A stretch of 64,000 bases of DNA from Acidobacteriota bacterium (GCA_018268715.1 JAFDVZ010000011.1:124001-188000), one strand, 5' to 3'; positions 40,574 to 49,422 are shown, counted from the first letter of the stretch. Numbers and translations are program-made. The notes: generated by a model not told the origin, from the letters alone.

Positions 40574-42274
40574 TCACTTCACATCGCGCACGCAACGGAA
40601 GCCGATGTCGGGCTTATAGAGCCGCTCGGGCACCGTGGCGAACTCATAAGCCGGCAGCAGCTTGTCCTGATACCCGCCGCCCCGGATGGTGCACCAGGGC
40701 TCGTCAGCGGTGGGTTTCGGCTTGATGCTCTGTCCGTAGAAGGTGATCGCCTCCGGACTCGGCTTGCCCGCTTCATCGACAAACTCCCAGACATTGCCGG
40801 CCATCTGCATGGCGCCGTACGGACTCTTGCCCGCCTCATTCAGCGCGGCCCGCAGCGCGGACCCGCCCACCACCGCGGCCAACAACGGCTGCGGAGCATC
40901 GCCCCACGGATACGCTCGTCCATCGACGCCTCGAGCCGCCTTCTCCCACTCCGCCGCCGTCGGCAGACGCTTGCCCGCCCATCGGGCGAACTCGCGCGCG
41001 TCCTTCATGGTGACATTCACCACCGGGAAATTGGGCTTGGCCTCGGCGAATCCGGGCGGAGCGGGATACTTGGTGGCGTCAAGAAACGCCTGATAAGCCG
41101 TGTTGGTGACCTCGGTCTGATCGATGTAATAGGCCGGCGTGGTCCGCGACTCCTTCTTTTCGCCGAACTGGAAAGCGCCCGCCGCCACCAGCACCATATC
41201 GCCCGAAGGCGCCACCAGCGTCGCCGACGGCGGCTTCGGCGTCTCAACGGTCTTGGCGTCGTCTTTCTTGGCGCCGTCGTCGGTCTTGCCCGGGCGGAGC
41301 GCGAAGTATCCTCCCAGGCCGACCACCACCACGGCCGCCGCAATCGCCGGAAGCAGCCACTTCTTGCCGCCCGCCGGTTCCGGAGCCCGCTCCGGCGCAC
41401 GCTCAGCCGCCGCGGGACGCTGCGCCTGGGGAGCCGTCTCCACGCGCGCGGCGGCCGGAGCCTGCGACCCGCGCTGGATCAGGTCCAACTGCTCGCGCAC
41501 TTCCGTAAAGCTCTGCGGACGCGCGGCGGGATCCTTCTGCGTACACGCCTCAATCAGGCGCACCAGCGATTCCTGCATGCCGGAGGCGCGCAGCGGCGCC
41601 ACGTCCACCGGTTCATGCAGCACCTGGTAAAACAGCCGGTCCAGCGTATCGGCGTTGTAGGGCCGTGCGCCGGTCATCAGTTCAAACAGCAGGATGCCGA
41701 AGGCGTAGATGTCCGACAGGTGGTTCACCTGCTTGCCCAGCACCTGTTCGGGAGGCATGTAGTTCGGCGTCCCGACCGTGAAGCCGGTCTTCGTCATCGA
41801 CGTCTGGTCGGTCTTGGCGATGCCGAAGTCCATCAGCTTGGCGACGCCTTCCTTGGTCAGGTAGACGTTGTGCGGCTTCAGGTCGCGATGCACGATCTGC
41901 AGCGAGTGGACATGCTCCATGGCCCGTGCCACCATCGCGGCGATCCCGATGCGCGCCTCGATCGACCCCGCCGTGCCGTCCTTGATGGCGTCGTTGAGGT
42001 CCTTGCCCTCCAGAAACTCCATCACCATGAACAGCCGCCCCGACTCCTCGCCGAAATCGTAGACGCGGATGATGTTGTCGTGAAGCACGTTGCCGGCAAT
42101 CTGCGCCTCGCGGATGAAGCGCGCCTTGGTGGTCTCGTCGGCGGCGCCGGATTCGGTCAGGATCTTGACCGCCACCGTCCGCCCGATCATCAGATCCCGA
42201 GCCTTATAAACGTGCGACATACCGCCGCCGAGGAACTTCGTCAGCTCGTACTTGCCGATGCGTTGCGGCTGCAG
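40574..42274 (-). CDS. Ser/Thr protein kinase fused to formylglycine-enzyme-like domain
   Basis: The kinase core reads QRIGKYELTKFLGGGMSHVYKARD, so the glycine loop lies upstream of the first ATG (42220) and the true start must be a rare codon. CTG at 42274, 9-10 bases after an AAGGGGGGG tract, is the best candidate (566 residues). HRDLKPHN (about 129) and DFG (149) are intact. A Pro/Ala linker and one membrane helix (about 306-326) lead to an extracytoplasmic FGE-sulfatase-like domain (about 356-566). That domain lacks the paired catalytic cysteines near RGGG, so it is likely a ligand-binding rather than oxidising module. Divergent from the DUF4384-caspase cluster. Confidence 0.88.
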   Translation of the reverse strand: MQPQRIGKYELTKFLGGGMSHVYKARDLMIGRTVAVKILTESGAADETTKARFIREAQIAGNVLHDNIIRVYDFGEESGRLFMVMEFLEGKDLNDAIKDGTAGSIEARIGIAAMVARAMEHVHSLQIVHRDLKPHNVYLTKEGVAKLMDFGIAKTDQTSMTKTGFTVGTPNYMPPEQVLGKQVNHLSDIYAFGILLFELMTGARPYNADTLDRLFYQVLHEPVDVAPLRASGMQESLVRLIEACTQKDPAARPQSFTEVREQLDLIQRGSQAPAAARVETAPQAQRPAAAERAPERAPEPAGGKKWLLPAIAAAVVVVGLGGYFALRPGKTDDGAKKDDAKTVETPKPPSATLVAPSGDMVLVAAGAFQFGEKKESRTTPAYYIDQTEVTNTAYQAFLDATKYPAPPGFAEAKPNFPVVNVTMKDAREFARWAGKRLPTAAEWEKAARGVDGRAYPWGDAPQPLLAAVVGGSALRAALNEAGKSPYGAMQMAGNVWEFVDEAGKPSPEAITFYGQSIKPKPTADEPWCTIRGGGYQDKLLPAYEFATVPERLYKPDIGFRCVRDVK

Positions 42275-42365
42275 AACGGGATTCCCCCCCTTATACAGAA
42301 TCAGTGCAGCGCCATGATAGCAAATCGGCGCCGAACCCGCGCCCGAAGGCCCATTTTGAGCGATC

Positions 42366-42393
42366 TTGTTGCCTGTTGGCGCTACTATATATT
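42366..42393 (+). promoter_or_regulatory. candidate promoter of the DUF4384-caspase cluster
   Basis: TTGTTG (42366-42371) and TATATT (42388-42393) are 16 bases apart, in an AT-rich patch that stands out in the 134 bp divergent region. The predicted start falls close to the GGAG ribosome site before 42409, leaving a very short leader, which weakens the call. Confidence 0.3.
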
Positions 42394-42408
42394 TAACTGG
42401 AGCACTCT

Positions 42409-43317
42409 ATGCGTAGAATGTGCATGTTGGCAATCGGACTGGCGGCAGCGGCGGCGTCAGCCCAGGAACTCAGTCCGCGGGAAATCTTCTATGGCCAGGG
42501 CCGCCCGGCTGCCGCCGCTGCCGCCAGGACGGACGCGCCGAAACCCAGGAGGACCGCCGACGCCTCCAAGCCCCCCGTCCCCACCAAGCCGAAGCCGGAG
42601 GAGACCGCTTCGACCAATCCCCCCGTCTCGCAGCCGTCCCACGATTCGACGCCGCGCGCCAACGAAGCGCAACGCGTCAAGGCCGTGGCGGTGGCCGAAA
42701 CCATCCGTCCGCTCGGGCTGAAGTACGTCATCATGAAGCGCACCGACGCGGGTGAGTACGTCCAGGCCGAACCCGACGCTTCATTCGTCAACGGCGACCA
42801 GATCCGCCTGATCATTGAAACCAACGACACCGGCTATCTCTACGTGGTGGCCCAGGGCACCAGTAAGATGTGGAAGCCGCTGTTCCCGTCCCCGGAGATC
42901 TCGGGCGGCGACAACAAGGTGGAGCGCGGCAAGCGCTACAACATCCCCAACGACTCCGTGTTCAGCTTCAGCGGCGCTCCCGGCACGGAGAAACTGTTCA
43001 TCGTTCTATCCCGGCAGCCCGAAGGCGATATCCGCTCGATGATGTACAAGCTGGAGGATCGGCAACGCCAGAACGCCGCCCCCAGCGACACGCTGCTCGC
43101 CGCCAACATCGGCATCCAGGATTCGGTGATCCAGCGCCTGCGCTCCAGCTACGCGCGCGACCTCGTCATCGAGAAAGTGGACGACACCAAGACTCCCGCC
43201 AGGAAGGCGCCCCCGGCCGAAGCCGTCCAGGCCCCCGAACGCGCGGTCTACGTGGTGAACGCCCGGGCCGGCGAAAAGGCCTGGGTGGTTGCCGACATCG
43301 ATCTGCGGCACGAGTAA
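42409..43317 (+). CDS. secreted DUF4384-domain protein (first copy)
   Basis: A 302-residue protein with a signal peptide (MCMLAIGLAAAAASAQ) and a long Pro/Lys/Thr-rich linker (about 35-90). The DUF4384-like domain contains FVNGDQIRLIIETNDTGYLYVVAQGTS and PLFPSPEISGGDNKVERG, matching the family's 'sxDxirfrfesn.dGYLYvvnqgs' and 'LFPs' landmarks. Domain members accompany kinases and caspase-like proteins and are thought to be periplasmic sensors or scaffolds. GGAG six bases before the ATG fits translation. It heads a run of five genes on the plus strand, each 10 to 76 bp apart. Confidence 0.83.
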   Translation: MRRMCMLAIGLAAAAASAQELSPREIFYGQGRPAAAAAARTDAPKPRRTADASKPPVPTKPKPEETASTNPPVSQPSHDSTPRANEAQRVKAVAVAETIRPLGLKYVIMKRTDAGEYVQAEPDASFVNGDQIRLIIETNDTGYLYVVAQGTSKMWKPLFPSPEISGGDNKVERGKRYNIPNDSVFSFSGAPGTEKLFIVLSRQPEGDIRSMMYKLEDRQRQNAAPSDTLLAANIGIQDSVIQRLRSSYARDLVIEKVDDTKTPARKAPPAEAVQAPERAVYVVNARAGEKAWVVADIDLRHE

Positions 43318-43350
43318 CCGGCCCGGACAAGCTCCTGCAAGAGGTCCCAG

Positions 43351-44067
43351 ATGGTGAAGCATTTACACCAGGCGCGCCGTCGTTTTGCGCGCATCTCCCG
43401 ATTTTCCTCGATCGCGGCCGTGGCGGCGTGTCTGGCCACGGCGATTCCGGCCGGCTTTGCGCAATCGCGCCGGCCCCAGATCGAGGTGACGCTCGAACGC
43501 AAAGACGCCAAGGGCTGGAAGGCGGTGGATCCGAACCTGGTCCTCGAATCGGGCGACGTGATTCGCTTCCGGTTCAAGTCGAGCTTCGACGGATACCTGT
43601 ACGTCACCGACTACGGCACCTCCGGCCAGTACCTGTTACTGTTCCCGCGCGAGGAAACCGGCCGCCAGAATCTGGTGAAGGCGTCGAAAGAATACCTGGT
43701 GCCCTCCACGGAGGCCCACTTCCGCATCTCGGGCCCCGCCGGATACGAGTCGGTCTACTGGCTGGTGTCGCCAGTGGCGCTCGGCAATCCGATGGATCTG
43801 ACTCCGCAGCGGCCGTCCAACTACCGGCCTCCCCGGCTCCAGCCGCGGTGCGACGACACGGCGATGCGCGCCCGCGGACTGTGCCTCGACACGCTGGCCG
43901 GCCCCCGCGCCATCGGCCAGAATGACGCCGTGCCGGAGAGCCTTGAGAAAGTGAAGAGCAAGTCTCGCGAATTGACCATCGTTCAGCAGGAGAACCAGTC
44001 CGTGGTCTCGCCCGCGGGTCCGGGCGCGGCCCCGATCCTGTATGAGTTCCGTCTGGCCCACAAGTAG
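43351..44067 (+). CDS. secreted DUF4384-domain protein (second copy)
   Basis: A 238-residue protein with a basic N-terminus and a hydrophobic leader (SIAAVAACLATAIPAGFAQ). Its domain core (LESGDVIRFRFKSSFDGYLYVTDYGTSGQYLLLFPREE) is the clearest DUF4384 match in the window and aligns with the first copy, although overall they differ and are not simple tandem duplicates. The C-terminal 90 residues hold two cysteines (CDD, LCLD) and a coiled-coil-like stretch. Only nine bases separate it from the caspase gene, so co-translation is likely. Confidence 0.85.
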   Translation: MVKHLHQARRRFARISRFSSIAAVAACLATAIPAGFAQSRRPQIEVTLERKDAKGWKAVDPNLVLESGDVIRFRFKSSFDGYLYVTDYGTSGQYLLLFPREETGRQNLVKASKEYLVPSTEAHFRISGPAGYESVYWLVSPVALGNPMDLTPQRPSNYRPPRLQPRCDDTAMRARGLCLDTLAGPRAIGQNDAVPESLEKVKSKSRELTIVQQENQSVVSPAGPGAAPILYEFRLAHK

Positions 44068-44076
44068 GAGGCGTCC

Positions 44077-46167
44077 GTGTCCCGCAAGATCCTCATCGCG
44101 ATCCTGACCATCGCCGCCGGCGCGACCGCCGGACAGCAGCAGGACCAGCGGCAGCGCGATCTCGATATCGTGAAGCCCGCGCCGCCCAAGCCGCCGCCCG
44201 CCAAAACCGCGCCGTCGGCCCCAACTCGCGCCGCCATTCCCAGAAGTTACGCTCTGGTGGTGGGCATCTCGGCCTACAGGAACCTCCCTCAGAACCTGCA
44301 GTTGAACTACTCCGAACGCGACGCCGAGGGCATCTATTCGATCCTGATCAGCCCCGAGGGCGGCAATTTCCGGGCCGAGAACGTTCGAAAGCTGATTGGA
44401 ACGCGGGCAACGCGCGAAAACATCCGCCAGGCTCTCGAGGAGTGGTTGCCCTCCGTGTCCAAGGAAGACGACCGCGTGCTGATTTACTTCGCCGGCCACG
44501 GCTTCATCTACGGCGGCGCCGGCTATCTGGCCCCGTATGACTTCGACATGAAGGCCGCGGAAACCACCGGCTATCCCATGGACTCGCTCGGCAAGGTCAT
44601 CGGCGGAAAGATCAAGGCGAAGTGGAAGGTGCTGCTCACCGACTCCTGCCACAGCGGCGCGATCACTCCCGAAACGAGCAACGAGAAGGTGAACCAGAAG
44701 CTGCTGTCGTTGAACACGTCGCTGTTCTCGTTGACAGCCAGCCGCGACCGCGAGCGGTCCTTTGAAAGCCCCGATTTCGGCGGCGGCCACGGCGTATTCA
44801 CCTACTACGTCATGCGTGGCATGGAAGGCGAAGCCGACGAAAACGGCGACGGCATCGTGAACGCCGACGAGTTAGCCGAATATGTCCGCCGCAACGTCCG
44901 CCAGGCCACCAAGAGCGAGCAGAATCCCACCTCGGATCGCGGCAGTTTCGACGCCGACATGTTGCTCGCCTACAATCCGACGGGCGTCAAGCCGGGCGCT
45001 CCGCCGGAAGCCAAGGACGGAACGCTGGTGTTTGAGACGAATATGGACGGCGTCGAGTTATGGGTGGATGACAAGCCGGTGTCGACTCTCAAGAAGGGCG
45101 AGCCGTTCCGCTTGCCCGGCCTCCAGGCGCGGCCGCACATCATCAAGGGCGTCAAGCAGGGTTACGAGCCCGACGGCCCGCGCGAGGAGATGGTGTATCC
45201 CGGCCAGGAGTCGACCGTCAAGATCAACATCCTGATCCTTCGCCGGAAGAACAAAGCCGCCGTGGACGCCTTTGACAAAGGCCTCCAGTATTACACCAAG
45301 GGGTTCAAGGATAACTACCAGAAGGCCGCCGAGTTATTCCAACACGCGGTGGAGTTGGATCCCAAGTACAGTCAGGCCTATCTCTATCTCGGCCGGACCC
45401 AGGATGCGCTGTACGATCCGGAAAAGGCCGTGGCCGCCATGAGAAAGGCCATCGAGATCGACCCCGATTACATCGACGCCCGTTTCAGCCTGGGAGCGGT
45501 GCTGCTGAGCACGGGCGACGTGGACGGCTCGGTCCGCGAGTTCAACTATGTGACCCAGCACGACTCGAAGAACGCACAGACGCTGAGCCTGCTCGCCCAG
45601 GCGTATCGTTTGAAGGGCGCATACCCGCAGGCGATCGACAGCGCCCGGCGAGCCATCGCCGTGGCGCCCGGCCACCCGGAGGCGCACTTCTGGCTGGCCG
45701 AGGGCCTGCGTATGAACGGCCAGTGGGACGACGCCAAACCCCAGTACGAGCGCTATCTGCAATTGAGCAACTTCGACAGCGGCCTGGCGGGCAAGCTGAA
45801 CTACTACATCGTGGGATCGCTGGTCGGACTCGGCAAGAAGAAGCGCGCCTCGCAGGCCGACATCTGGCGCGACCTGCGCAGCCTGGCCTATTTCGGCATG
45901 TGCGACTGCGACAAGCGAAGAAAGGCGTACGACTCGGCGATCGCAAACTGCTCCAAGGCGCTCACCTACGATCCGAGCGACCCCTACATCCACTACGCGC
46001 TGGGATTGATCTTCGCCTACAAGGCGCAGACCTCGCAAAGCCTCGAACCTCTGCCCGCCGCATCCAAGCACTTTCGCGCCATGCTCGCCTTGAACGCCGA
46101 CGTAGCCGAGGCAGGCGATGTCCGAAAGATGCTGAAGAACTTCGACGACCTGTTGAGCCGGCCCTAA
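44077..46167 (+). CDS. secreted caspase-like (C14) protein with EF-hand loop, PEGA and TPR
   Basis: A 696-residue protein starting at GTG after AGGAGG. A signal peptide precedes a Pro-rich linker and a caspase/metacaspase domain (about 56-300), with the catalytic dyad His141 (YFAGHGF) and Cys191 (LTDSCHSG). DENGDGIVNADE (254-265) is a canonical calcium-binding EF-hand loop, as found in many bacterial C14 proteins. A PEGA domain follows (about 315-385), then tetratricopeptide repeats to the end. It is predicted to work in the periplasm as an Arg/Lys-specific, possibly calcium-dependent protease. Partners and targets are unknown; position suggests the DUF4384 proteins and kinases. Confidence 0.9.
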   Translation: MSRKILIAILTIAAGATAGQQQDQRQRDLDIVKPAPPKPPPAKTAPSAPTRAAIPRSYALVVGISAYRNLPQNLQLNYSERDAEGIYSILISPEGGNFRAENVRKLIGTRATRENIRQALEEWLPSVSKEDDRVLIYFAGHGFIYGGAGYLAPYDFDMKAAETTGYPMDSLGKVIGGKIKAKWKVLLTDSCHSGAITPETSNEKVNQKLLSLNTSLFSLTASRDRERSFESPDFGGGHGVFTYYVMRGMEGEADENGDGIVNADELAEYVRRNVRQATKSEQNPTSDRGSFDADMLLAYNPTGVKPGAPPEAKDGTLVFETNMDGVELWVDDKPVSTLKKGEPFRLPGLQARPHIIKGVKQGYEPDGPREEMVYPGQESTVKINILILRRKNKAAVDAFDKGLQYYTKGFKDNYQKAAELFQHAVELDPKYSQAYLYLGRTQDALYDPEKAVAAMRKAIEIDPDYIDARFSLGAVLLSTGDVDGSVREFNYVTQHDSKNAQTLSLLAQAYRLKGAYPQAIDSARRAIAVAPGHPEAHFWLAEGLRMNGQWDDAKPQYERYLQLSNFDSGLAGKLNYYIVGSLVGLGKKKRASQADIWRDLRSLAYFGMCDCDKRRKAYDSAIANCSKALTYDPSDPYIHYALGLIFAYKAQTSQSLEPLPAASKHFRAMLALNADVAEAGDVRKMLKNFDDLLSRP

Positions 46168-46177
46168 CCACGCGGGA

Positions 46178-47542
46178 ATGAGTCTCCAGCCCGGACAGAT
46201 CATCGGCGACTATGAAGTGATCGGAGCCCTGGGCGCCGGTGGCATGGGGAGCGTCTTCAAGGCCCGCAATCTGATCTCCGATCGCGTGGACGCCCTGAAA
46301 ATCCTGCTGCCGGACCTGCGCGCCTCTCACGATCTGGCCGAGCGCTTCGTCAACGAGATCCGCGTTCTCGCCAGCCTCACGCACCCCCACATCGCCGCCC
46401 TCCACACCGCTCTCCGCGTCGACAACCAACTCATCATGATCATGGAATTCGTCGACGGGACCAACCTTGAAACCCGCCTGGAATCCGGCGGCGTCTCCCC
46501 CGCCGAAGGGATCCGCTACATCAGCGAAGTCCTGTCCGCCCTGAGTTATGCGCACTCGCGCGGCGTCGTGCATCGGGACATCAAGCCCGCCAACATCGCC
46601 ATCAACAGCCAGGGGTCGGTGAAGCTCATCGATTTCGGTCTCGCCCGCGACGCCGCCAACCGTCACCTGACCCGGCAGGGAATGGTGCTGGGGTCCCTGT
46701 ACTATATGTCGCCGGAACAGGTCTCGGGCAAGCAGGCCGATAACCGATCCGACATCTACTCGGCCGGAATCACGCTCTATCGCGTGCTGACCGGACGGCG
46801 TCCCATCGACGGCGACAGCGAGTTCGCGGTCATGCGCGCCCAAATCCAGGACCTGCCCCTGCCGCTCTACCACTGGAACAAGGCAATCCCCATGGCGCTG
46901 TCCGACGTCGTGCTGCGCGCGCTCGAAAAGGCGCCCGAGCGTCGTTTCCAGTCCGCCAACGAATTCCGCGCCGCTCTCGCGCCTTTCGTGGGACGGCGAG
47001 TCGTGCCCCAGTTATCGTACGAAGCGACGGTGACCATGTTCCAACCGGCGACGGAGCCGGTGTCCCCAACCCCCATCCCGTCCACCGCCGGCTTCGACGC
47101 GCCGACGCTCAACACTCTCCGAAACACCCTGGCCGAATCCGTCGGGCCCATCGCCGGACCGCTCGTCAAGAAGTACAGCCGGACGGCCGCCTCCATCCAT
47201 GAACTCTGCGCCTCGCTCGCCTCCGAAATCGGGTCCGAGAGCGCGCGAAAGGCCTTCCTGGACCGGATCGGAAGCCAGCTAGGGGCCGGAACGGCTCCGC
47301 CCGCCGCTCCGCCGCCTTCCGCCCCGTCGCCGAGCCCCCCGCGGGCGCTCGATCCGGCGGCCACCGAACGTTGCCGCCAGTTGCTGGCCGAACACATTGG
47401 ACCGATGGCGAAGATCCTGGTGAATCGGGCGTCGAAGACGGCCACATCGCTCGACGAGCTCTACGCCATGCTAAGCAGTGAAATATCGTCCCCGGCGGAC
47501 CGGGACCGTTTCTTGAAGGCTGGCGGCCAGCGCCCGGATTGA
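46178..47542 (+). CDS. soluble Ser/Thr protein kinase with two C-terminal helical modules
   Basis: A 454-residue kinase: glycine loop GAGGMGSVF, Lys41, HRDIKPAN (132-139), DFG (152-154). It has no membrane helix, so it is cytoplasmic. The C-terminal part carries the same ~50-residue module twice (about 309-366 and 391-449): ESVGPIAGPLVKKYSRTA.S..EL.ASLASEI...SAR.AFL and EHIGPMAKILVNRASKTA.S..EL.AMLSSEI...ADR.RFL, joined by a Pro/Ala linker. The repeats look helical and may bind partners. It follows the caspase gene by 10 bp, so a shared transcript is likely. Function of the modules unknown. Confidence 0.9.
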   Translation: MSLQPGQIIGDYEVIGALGAGGMGSVFKARNLISDRVDALKILLPDLRASHDLAERFVNEIRVLASLTHPHIAALHTALRVDNQLIMIMEFVDGTNLETRLESGGVSPAEGIRYISEVLSALSYAHSRGVVHRDIKPANIAINSQGSVKLIDFGLARDAANRHLTRQGMVLGSLYYMSPEQVSGKQADNRSDIYSAGITLYRVLTGRRPIDGDSEFAVMRAQIQDLPLPLYHWNKAIPMALSDVVLRALEKAPERRFQSANEFRAALAPFVGRRVVPQLSYEATVTMFQPATEPVSPTPIPSTAGFDAPTLNTLRNTLAESVGPIAGPLVKKYSRTAASIHELCASLASEIGSESARKAFLDRIGSQLGAGTAPPAAPPPSAPSPSPPRALDPAATERCRQLLAEHIGPMAKILVNRASKTATSLDELYAMLSSEISSPADRDRFLKAGGQRPD

Positions 47543-47618
47543 CGCCCCCGTCAATCCGCGTCGCCGAGCCGCCGTTGGTGTGCATCTGGGCTGTTGTTCG
47601 ATCTGGGAGCGCAAATCA

Positions 47619-48494
47619 TTGAAACTCACTGTCAAATTCAACCTGATCTTCATCGCGATCTTCGGCCTCGGGCTGCTCGCCACCGGCCTGATCGCCCGCC
47701 GGTTCCTGTTCCAGAACGCACGCGATCAGACCATCCAGCAGGCCCGCCTGATCCTCGAAGCGGGCCGCGCCACCAGGACCTATACGGCCGAGCGCATTCG
47801 ACCCGTGCTCGATCGCTATCAGCGGGAGAAGGATGCGTTCTTTCCGGAATCGGTGCCGGCGTTCTCCGCCATCCGTTCCCTCAGCTACCTGCATCAGGCC
47901 TACCCGGACTACATGTACCGTGAGCCCGCCTTGAACCCCACCAATCCCGCCGACCGCGCGCTCGACTGGGAAGCCGACGTCATCAATCTGTTCCGCAACG
48001 AGACTTCGCTCAAGGAATACGTCTCCGAACGCGACACCCCCAGCGGCCGGTCGCTGTTCCTGGCCAAGCCCATGCCCGCCGTGGCGTCCTGTATGGTGTG
48101 CCACAGCACCCCGCAGGTGGCCCCGCCGGCGATGGTGAAGATCTACGGCCCCACCAACGGCTTCGGCTGGAAACTGAACGAGATCGTGGCGGCGCAGATC
48201 GTCAGCGTCCCCATGTCCATCCCCAACGGCGTGGCCAGCCGCGCGTTCTGGAACCTGATGCTGTGGCTCGGCGGCGTGGCGGCCCTGAGCCTGGTGCTGT
48301 TGAACCTGACGTTGCTGGTGGCCGTGATCCGCCCGGTCGGACGCATGTCGTCCGCCGCGGACGAAATCAGCAAAGGCAACCTGGGCGTGCCGGAACTGCC
48401 CGTTCAGGGGCGCGACGAAATTTCCATCCTCGCCGACGCCTTCAACCGAATGCACAGAAGCCTGGCGAAAGCGATGAAAATGCTCGAAGAGTAG
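47619..48494 (+). CDS. membrane heme-c sensor (Tll0287-like DUF3365) with HAMP domain
   Basis: A 291-residue protein starting at TTG, nine bases after GGGAG; the GTG at 47580 is an alternative. One helix (about 7-25) is followed by an extracytoplasmic DUF3365/Tll0287-like domain with heme c motif CMVCH (Cys158, Cys161, His162), a second helix (about 208-235) and a HAMP domain (to about 290). No kinase, cyclase or methyl-accepting domain follows, so the output must be passed to another protein, plausibly the neighbouring kinase. It should sense redox state or a gas. Last gene of the cluster. Confidence 0.87.
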   Translation: MKLTVKFNLIFIAIFGLGLLATGLIARRFLFQNARDQTIQQARLILEAGRATRTYTAERIRPVLDRYQREKDAFFPESVPAFSAIRSLSYLHQAYPDYMYREPALNPTNPADRALDWEADVINLFRNETSLKEYVSERDTPSGRSLFLAKPMPAVASCMVCHSTPQVAPPAMVKIYGPTNGFGWKLNEIVAAQIVSVPMSIPNGVASRAFWNLMLWLGGVAALSLVLLNLTLLVAVIRPVGRMSSAADEISKGNLGVPELPVQGRDEISILADAFNRMHRSLAKAMKMLEE

Positions 48495-48534
48495 GGGCGT
48501 GGGCCGGTTCCCTCCAGCCCCGCCCCGATCTCCC

Positions 48535-49206
48535 TTAGCGGCTCGGCGTTCGACGCCGGGCCATGGCCCCGAACAGAGTCAGTCCGCAGCCCATCAGCAG
48601 GCAACCGGCCGGCTCCGGAGCCGTCGACCCGGAGCCGCCCGCCTCAATCTGAAACACCGAATAGAAGCCGTTCACCACCAATCCCTGCACCCTGGGACCA
48701 TCGGGAACCGCCTCCACCAGCCGGAACGTGTCGAGATTCACATCCGGCAACCCGGCATAGTACGCCGTTTGCGCCAGCGACCGCCACGCGGCCGCTCCCG
48801 GATCGCCCTCAAAACCCGCCGGATTGAACAGCGACCACGCAGCGTGCTGTATGTCGATCTGCGTGCTCGGACTGTGGGTCAGCAATAGCTGCGAAAACAG
48901 CCACGCCACCTCCGCGTAACCCTGCTCGTAATCAGGATAGCCAGCATAATAAGATCCGCTCAGGTCGGCGAATCGGACGAGATTAGCCTCCCAGGTCTGC
49001 CCGAAGCTCACCGTGCCCAACACGTCATAGCACATCGCCGCATAAGTCGTCCCGTCGATCTGGATCGTGTACGGACCGACGTAATCGCGCCCATCGTCAA
49101 CCCCGTTTACCGAAACGAACGTAATAGTTGCGGACTTCGCGACGGAAGCGCATAGCACCAATAGTGTGGACACAACCAGGAGCCGGAGGAAAGTTCGAGT
49201 ATTCAT
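48535..49206 (-). CDS. PEP-CTERM sorting-domain protein
   Basis: A 223-residue exported protein: signal peptide (LRLLVVSTLLVLCASVA), a beta-rich body with few charged residues, and a C-terminal sorting signal APEPAGCLLMGCGLTLFGAMARRR (the PEP motif, a hydrophobic helix and a basic tail). This is processed by exosortase and usually linked to exopolysaccharide-rich surfaces. No exosortase gene is in the window. It converges on the HAMP-sensor gene. The body has no recognised enzyme motif. Confidence 0.87.
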   Translation of the reverse strand: MNTRTFLRLLVVSTLLVLCASVAKSATITFVSVNGVDDGRDYVGPYTIQIDGTTYAAMCYDVLGTVSFGQTWEANLVRFADLSGSYYAGYPDYEQGYAEVAWLFSQLLLTHSPSTQIDIQHAAWSLFNPAGFEGDPGAAAWRSLAQTAYYAGLPDVNLDTFRLVEAVPDGPRVQGLVVNGFYSVFQIEAGGSGSTAPEPAGCLLMGCGLTLFGAMARRRTPSR

Positions 49207-49381
49207 TTGTATGGTCGTTTGTCACGGGAAAACGGAAGTGTCAATTCGGAACACGTGGTTCGTTCCGGTACGCAAGCGCGCGCCGCGATCGTCACATCTG
49301 TTCCGGTTTGGCACAAATACCGTTGATCCCGCATGGACCTATGCAGGCGGCATTCCAAGGTTGAATCGAGGGGAGGACGGT

Positions 49382-49411
49382 GGGAAGAAGGGCGGCCCGG
49401 CGACCGCCCTC
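49382..49411 (-). terminator. rho-independent terminator of ilvD
   Basis: Arms AGGGCGG and CCGCCCT (49389-49410) pair over seven bases around an eight-base loop. In the minus direction they are followed by TTCTTCC, and they lie about 12 bases past the ilvD stop. Good position and reasonable tail. Confidence 0.65.
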
Positions 49412-49422
49412 AAAGGTGGATC

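Noticed and set aside
40574..42274. Functional formylglycine-generating activity for the kinase fusion
   Set aside because: The paired cysteines needed for oxidation are missing from the RGGG region; only the fold appears retained.
47580..47618. GTG start for the heme-c sensor, 13 codons upstream
   Set aside because: The extra residues are Cys-rich and lack a ribosome site; TTG at 47619 follows GGGAG at good spacing and starts the membrane helix.
49309..49314. TGGCAC as a sigma54 -24 element near the PEP-CTERM gene
   Set aside because: The next TTG is eight bases away instead of five, no GC follows it, and the orientation is wrong for the PEP-CTERM gene.
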